Of a stretch of 9,566 nt of DNA, positions 6,074-9,566 are shown piece by piece. The position numbers were made by a program, and so were the translations under genes. The stretch is from Acidobacteriaceae bacterium (GTDB taxonomy: Bacteria > Acidobacteriota > Terriglobia > Bryobacterales > Bryobacteraceae). The stretch covers positions 1-9,566 of the forward strand of contig JAFAZU010000103.1 of assembly GCA_019239585.1 (NCBI GenBank). Direction: 5' to 3'. Under the pieces are notes generated by a model. That model did not search any database. It was not told the origin of the DNA and saw only the letters and a program-made list of their open reading frames with translations. The stretch's first letter is position 1. The number at the start of each line of letters is the position of its first letter.

Positions 6074-7030
6074 TCAATGAGCCTCCAGGTACCGTTGCAG
6101 TCTGCTTGCTAGCTCTTTCGTAAAAATATGTCGCCCAACTTCGTTGAGATGATAACCGTCTCTAAACTTGTCCGAGCCGAACGCATTGAGATGAATCGGA
6201 ATCATAACGGTCGTTCCGGTTCTTTCACCCGCAGAGAGAAGGCGTTGTTCGCTTGTATTAAACCCGGGCGGTAAAAGAAAAATAAACCGAGATCCCTTTT
6301 CCGTACAGAGCAACCGCAAATTTGTTAAACGTTCTGTGACAGCTGTTTCCTCATATCTGCGCACTGTGTTCTTCGCTTGAGCGTTCCCCAGATTGTGGAG
6401 TAAGTTGGCATATGGGGGATCAATACGATTTAAAAGAAAGTTTCGCAACGAGGTTCTTCCTGCATAGAAAAGACTGTAATGTGCAAATACCAGTCCGGAT
6501 GCTTGCGTGAGGTCGTAACCAGCATCGCGGCTCACTGCTGGAATATCCTGTAATTGAAAAAGATAAAAGGCAGAGTAATCGCCGCGAATTTGCTGGCTTA
6601 GTAGATGTTTCATATCGATGCAGAGAATGACAATAGTGGGCTTACTTCCGTCTTGAAAAAGCCGACGTATTCCGTAATACCAGTCGAGATATTCTGTTTG
6701 CTCAATTACGAAACGGGTTATATTGGCTCGCCCTTCAAAAGCTGCCTTTAGCTGCGGAAGATCAATTCCTTCCAAAGGCAGAGAATTACCAAGGATCAGC
6801 ATAGTGGGAGCCGTCAATGGTTGCCTGACGCGGAGAGCCGCCTTGTGCTCCTCAGCAGTTCTTGATTCTATATGGCTGATGCGAGTGAAACCAATACGCG
6901 TGAGTAGTTCGACCAGGGTACAAAAGCAGGCGAGACAGACGAGTGTGTACAGAATCCATGATCGGAAGCGGCTACCAGTTTTCGCCCCTGCACGGATGAT
7001 TGGTTCAAAACTGGAAATAGATGAAGGCAC
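6074..7030 (-). CDS. SGNH/AlgJ-like membrane-anchored partner of MBOAT acetyltransferase
   Basis: Starting from the GTG at 7030 the protein has 318 residues. One membrane segment at about 23-45 (WILYTLVCLACFCTLVELL) anchors a large extracytoplasmic domain. Block I reads MLILGNSLPLEG with G81-N82-S83 in the GDS/GNS position, giving the nucleophile S83. Near the C-terminus FRDGYHLNEVGR supplies D291 and H294 of the SGNH catalytic triad. This is the fold of AlgJ/AlgX, PatB and DltD, which work with an MBOAT protein to place acetyl groups on exported polysaccharides. The gene overlaps the end of the MBOAT gene just upstream, so the two are translated together. The start is uncertain: GGAG lies 4 nt before the GTG at 7030, while an in-frame TTG at 7057 gives 327 residues but has no ribosome binding site. 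A plain carbohydrate esterase role is the main alternative. The fold is fairly sure; the substrate is unknown. Confidence 0.8.
   Translation of the reverse strand: MPSSISSFEPIIRAGAKTGSRFRSWILYTLVCLACFCTLVELLTRIGFTRISHIESRTAEEHKAALRVRQPLTAPTMLILGNSLPLEGIDLPQLKAAFEGRANITRFVIEQTEYLDWYYGIRRLFQDGSKPTIVILCIDMKHLLSQQIRGDYSAFYLFQLQDIPAVSRDAGYDLTQASGLVFAHYSLFYAGRTSLRNFLLNRIDPPYANLLHNLGNAQAKNTVRRYEETAVTERLTNLRLLCTEKGSRFIFLLPPGFNTSEQRLLSAGERTGTTVMIPIHLNAFGSDKFRDGYHLNEVGRHIFTKELASRLQRYLEAH
7005..7030 (-). other. Translational overlap between MBOAT and SGNH genes
   Basis: The last 26 bp of the MBOAT gene also encode the first codons of the SGNH gene in another frame. The SGNH ribosome binding site (GGAG) lies inside the MBOAT coding sequence. 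This arrangement suggests coupled translation and a fixed ratio of the two partners. Confidence 0.55.
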
Positions 7031-8411
7031 TTGTCTCCATAGCTCCAAAAACAACAATCACGGCACACATCGTCAACGCCGCAGCTAAGGGCAATGCGGG
7101 ATGTCTGCTTTCGAATACATACTCTTCGCCGGTTATTTCCAAACGCCAGTCCAACAGTAGTGCCAGCGTTGAGACGACAGCCAGGTAAGAGAAAGCTCCG
7201 GCATAGTCCGGCCTCCATTGGAAGCTGGTTATTCCGCCCAGCAAAATAGATGCCTCATGCAATGAAGTCGCGCGGAAAAATACCCAGCTTAAGCCCACTA
7301 TGCTCAAAGTCACGATTCGGCCAAGCCATCCAAAGTTTGCTTCTCCTCGATTGCCTAAGATTGTTGAGTTAAAGAAACGCTCCACCGAGAGCCATACGCC
7401 ATGCAACCCGCCCCAAACAATAAATGTCCAGTTCGCACCGTGCCATAAACCGCCCAGAATCATCGTAAGGAGCAGGTTCACGTAAGTTCTGCCTGAGCCT
7501 TTGCGATTGCCACCCAGGGGAATGTAGAGGTAATCGCGGAGCCAAGTACTCAGGCTGATGTGCCATCGCCGCCAGAAGTCCTGTAAACTGCCGGCGAGAT
7601 ATGGCTGCCGGAAGTTAACCATAAAATGGAATCCTAGCAATTGGGCACTGCCTCGGGCCATATCGCTGTATCCGGCAAAGTCTCCATAGATTTGCCATCC
7701 AAATGCGTACACGCCAATCAGAAGGCTGAAAACGTTATGCCCCAACTGGCCGCCAAAAGCAGTGTTTGCCAATGCAGCGCAATTATCTGCAATGACGCAT
7801 TTGCGAAAGAGGCCGGAAAGAATCAACATGATGCCGCCAAAAAAATTTCTCGCATCGAATGCACGAGGCTGTTGCACTTGTGGAAGCAAATGTGAGGGAC
7901 GTTGAATCGGCCCGGCAATAAGGTGCGGGAACAGACTGATAAATAGCGCGTAATCTACCAGCGACCGAGCCGGCTCTTGTTTTCGATGGTAAACGTCCAC
8001 GATGTAGGCTACTTCTTGGAAAGTGTAGAAAGAGATTCCAGGCGGCAGGATGATCTTTAAAAATACAGGAGAAAGGTGGGTAAAGCCGATCGCTGACATC
8101 GCACCCGCAAACGATTCAATAAAGAAATTGGAGTACTTAAAGAAGCCTAGAAACCCAAAATTCATCACCAGCGACGCGATGAGCAGAGTTTTCCGCAGTC
8201 TTTGATTGGGAGTTGCGGCAATCACATTCGCAAACTTGAAATCGACTACCGTAGAAATCAGCATTAACGCCAAAAAATGCCAATTCCACCAGCCATAAAA
8301 GAAATAGCTTGCAAAAAGGAGCAGTAGATTCTGACTTTTCCAGCCGCATCGCCAGTACACTAGGACGATTAAGGAAAGGAAGACCAGATAGACAGGACTG
8401 TCAAACAGCAT
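7005..8411 (-). CDS. MBOAT-family O-acyltransferase (AlgI-like)
   Basis: This 468-residue polytopic membrane protein has the standard AlgI layout and length. The start MLFDSPVYLVFL is the typical N-terminus of the family, so the ATG at 8411 is secure despite lacking a ribosome binding site. Landmarks are PGISFYTFQ (124-132), LIAGPIQRP (164-172), FAGYSDMA (245-252), DFWRRWHISLSTWLRDYLYIPLGGNR (278-303) and LWHGANW (322-328), followed by GGLHG (334-338). H324 and H337 are the conserved MBOAT histidines; H284 is the AlgI-type extra histidine. AlgI-type enzymes take acetyl groups from a cytoplasmic donor, probably acetyl-CoA, and pass them across the inner membrane to an SGNH partner that acetylates a sugar polymer. 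The SGNH gene directly downstream overlaps its 3' end, confirming the pairing. The polymer cannot be named, because no alginate, cellulose or peptidoglycan genes are present in the window. Confidence 0.95.
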   Translation of the reverse strand: MLFDSPVYLVFLSLIVLVYWRCGWKSQNLLLLFASYFFYGWWNWHFLALMLISTVVDFKFANVIAATPNQRLRKTLLIASLVMNFGFLGFFKYSNFFIESFAGAMSAIGFTHLSPVFLKIILPPGISFYTFQEVAYIVDVYHRKQEPARSLVDYALFISLFPHLIAGPIQRPSHLLPQVQQPRAFDARNFFGGIMLILSGLFRKCVIADNCAALANTAFGGQLGHNVFSLLIGVYAFGWQIYGDFAGYSDMARGSAQLLGFHFMVNFRQPYLAGSLQDFWRRWHISLSTWLRDYLYIPLGGNRKGSGRTYVNLLLTMILGGLWHGANWTFIVWGGLHGVWLSVERFFNSTILGNRGEANFGWLGRIVTLSIVGLSWVFFRATSLHEASILLGGITSFQWRPDYAGAFSYLAVVSTLALLLDWRLEITGEEYVFESRHPALPLAAALTMCAVIVVFGAMETSAFIYFQF

Positions 8412-8577
8412 GAATAATGCTTGATATCTGAACCAGCCTCATCAGGCCGAGTTGTCTTACGTGGTATCTGAAATTCACATTGTATCGTAGCGTAAGGCCA
8501 GCTTACGTATGGCATTTTCTGAAGGGCATCAGTTATGACTACACCTGAGCGGCAGAAGCGGGCAGCACCGTTGGATG
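8412..8577. other. Intergenic region upstream of the MBOAT gene, with small inverted repeats
   Basis: This 166-bp gap lies between the oxidoreductase stop and the MBOAT start, both on the minus strand. It holds a perfect 6-bp inverted repeat, CGTAAG (8491-8496) with CTTACG (8502-8507), with a further CTTACG near 8457. A small GCCTGATGAGGC-type palindrome lies near 8443 (minus-strand reading), and TATCTGAA occurs twice. No T-run follows the hairpin on the minus strand. The region is long enough for a promoter for the MBOAT-SGNH pair, but I cannot point to convincing -35 and -10 boxes. Confidence 0.4.
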
Positions 8578-9566
8578 TTACGAGCCCTTTTGTTCATCCG
8601 GGGCAGGGCCACGAAACGCATCTTTGGCCGTGACGGGCGGAAGCTTGACGGTCTTCCCTTCCCGCGCGGAGTTGTAGATGGCAGCCATCAGGCGCTGGTC
8701 CTGCAATCCTTCCTCACCCGGCGTGTGCGGCTGCTTATTTTGATGGACGCACTGCGCCATGTGGTCCATTTCGAGAGCAAACTGATTTTTATGCTCCAGT
8801 TGACGCTCGGCGATTTCTTCTGCCTGCGCGCTTGCCTTCTTTGCCACACGCATGCGCTGTCCCTGGTAAGGGTAGGCAGGATCGAGATCAATCCAGCCCT
8901 CGGCAAAATCAACTCGATACCGTGAGCTCTTATGTGCTCCATAAGAGGTGAAGCAGCTAGCAACCACGCCGCTGGGAAATTGAAGCGTGAAAGCGATGGC
9001 TTCTTCCACCTCGCGGAAACGCGGATCACCCGGAGTGCTGTAACTGTGGCCGATCACCCCGATCGGCTCCTCGCCCGTGATATAGCGGGACGCATTCAAA
9101 CAATAAAGGCCGATATCCGGCAGGGAGCCGCCGCCCGCCATCGCTTTCTTCAGTCGCCATTGGGTGGGATCGCCTTGCGCCTGACAGTTTTCAGAGAGAA
9201 AGGATTTGAGCGCTCCTAATTCGGCAGCGCGCGCCATGCGGATAATCTCCCGGTTGTACGGCTCGTACTGCATACGGTAGGCGATCATGAGTTTGCGATT
9301 CGCCCCGCGACAGGCCGCAATCATCTCCTCGCACTCGCCAACCGTGGTCGCCATTGGTTTTTCGCATAGGATGTGCTTGCCCGCCTGCGCTCCCCGCACT
9401 GTGTACTCGCGGTGCAAGGAGTTGGGTAGGACGACGTAAATGACCTGTACCTCCGGGTTATCGCGGAGGCGGTCGTATGTCTCGTAGCTGTACAGATTCT
9501 TCTCAGGAACTCCGTAGTGGGCAGCGGTCGCTTTCAATTTGTCCGGAGTGCCGCTGACGAGCGCGG
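8578..9566 (-). CDS. Gfo/Idh/MocA-family oxidoreductase, glucose-fructose oxidoreductase-like (5' end cut by window edge)
   Basis: The frame is open to the right edge, giving 328 visible residues. The missing N-terminus would hold the Rossmann GxGxxG motif and any Tat signal. Visible features are the NAD(P)-domain end (YDRLRDNPEVQVIYVVLPNS), the family hallmark C-E-K-P with K69, and YRMQYEPYNR. GGGSLPDIGLYCLNASRY follows, with D150 and Y154 spaced as the catalytic Asp and Tyr of Zymomonas GFOR. The later T-G-E-E-P is also GFOR-like. Such enzymes oxidise or interconvert sugars using tightly bound or free NAD(P). The acidobacterial relatives are numerous and mostly uncharacterised, so glucose or fructose as substrate is not proven. 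It reads in the same direction as the MBOAT-SGNH pair 166 bp downstream, but that gap argues for a separate transcript. Family is sure; substrate is not. Confidence 0.92.
   Translation of the reverse strand, partial: ALVSGTPDKLKATAAHYGVPEKNLYSYETYDRLRDNPEVQVIYVVLPNSLHREYTVRGAQAGKHILCEKPMATTVGECEEMIAACRGANRKLMIAYRMQYEPYNREIIRMARAAELGALKSFLSENCQAQGDPTQWRLKKAMAGGGSLPDIGLYCLNASRYITGEEPIGVIGHSYSTPGDPRFREVEEAIAFTLQFPSGVVASCFTSYGAHKSSRYRVDFAEGWIDLDPAYPYQGQRMRVAKKASAQAEEIAERQLEHKNQFALEMDHMAQCVHQNKQPHTPGEEGLQDQRLMAAIYNSAREGKTVKLPPVTAKDAFRGPAPDEQKGS

Noticed and set aside
7005..7218. Second minus-strand frame at 6868-7218 as an extra gene between MBOAT and SGNH
   Set aside because: It overlaps both well-supported genes in a third frame and shows no domain.
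8535..8633. Small plus-strand frame of 32 codons with a possible AAGGG site
   Set aside because: Half of it is antisense to the well-supported oxidoreductase gene and the peptide shows no recognisable feature.

Overview
The window looks like a piece of an Acidobacteria chromosome, most likely Solibacter/Bryobacter-like. This is inferred from the style of the proteins, not from a marker gene: a secreted protein with a gluzincin-like N-terminal half, TPR-like helices and a small C-terminal domain; an ECF sigma factor; and a glucose-fructose-oxidoreductase-like Gfo/Idh/MocA enzyme. Base composition is moderate. There are no rRNA or tRNA genes, transposases, CRISPR arrays or phage genes, so this is ordinary chromosomal territory with some loosely packed intergenic DNA.

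Left part (1-3378). A partial ECF sigma factor on the minus strand runs off the left edge. Only 14 bp from its start, a divergent plus-strand series begins: an XRE-type regulator with a C-terminal cupin, then a secreted TPR/coiled-coil protein whose start lies inside the regulator gene, then a RimI-like N-acetyltransferase 7 bp further on. The overlap and short gap suggest one transcript. The secreted protein aligns by eye with acidobacterial zinc-peptidase-like proteins, but the HExxH metal site appears to be lost.

Middle (3379-4246). A short DUF465/YdcH-like coiled-coil gene has a strong ribosome binding site. It is followed by about 500 bp without a credible gene. This stretch holds a perfect 12-bp inverted repeat, a second nested inverted repeat, several smaller hairpins and three copies of CCGTTTGC. 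It looks like a dispersed palindromic repeat plus a possibly structured RNA, and it is the least explained stretch of the window.

Right part (4247-9566). A large polytopic membrane protein of GT-C glycosyltransferase type on the plus strand converges with two overlapping minus-strand genes: an AlgI-type MBOAT O-acyltransferase and a single-pass SGNH/AlgJ-like partner. This pair matches the architecture used to acetylate extracellular polysaccharides (AlgI/AlgJ, PatA/PatB, DltB/DltD). With the GT-C-like protein it suggests a small surface-glycan locus. At the right edge a 5'-truncated GFOR-like oxidoreductase is read in the same direction as the acetylation pair, about 165 bp upstream of it.

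I found no clear new multi-gene system. The best leads are the apparently dead metallopeptidase domain, the isolated MBOAT-SGNH pair, the structured intergenic region and the extremely tight divergent sigma/XRE-cupin arrangement.
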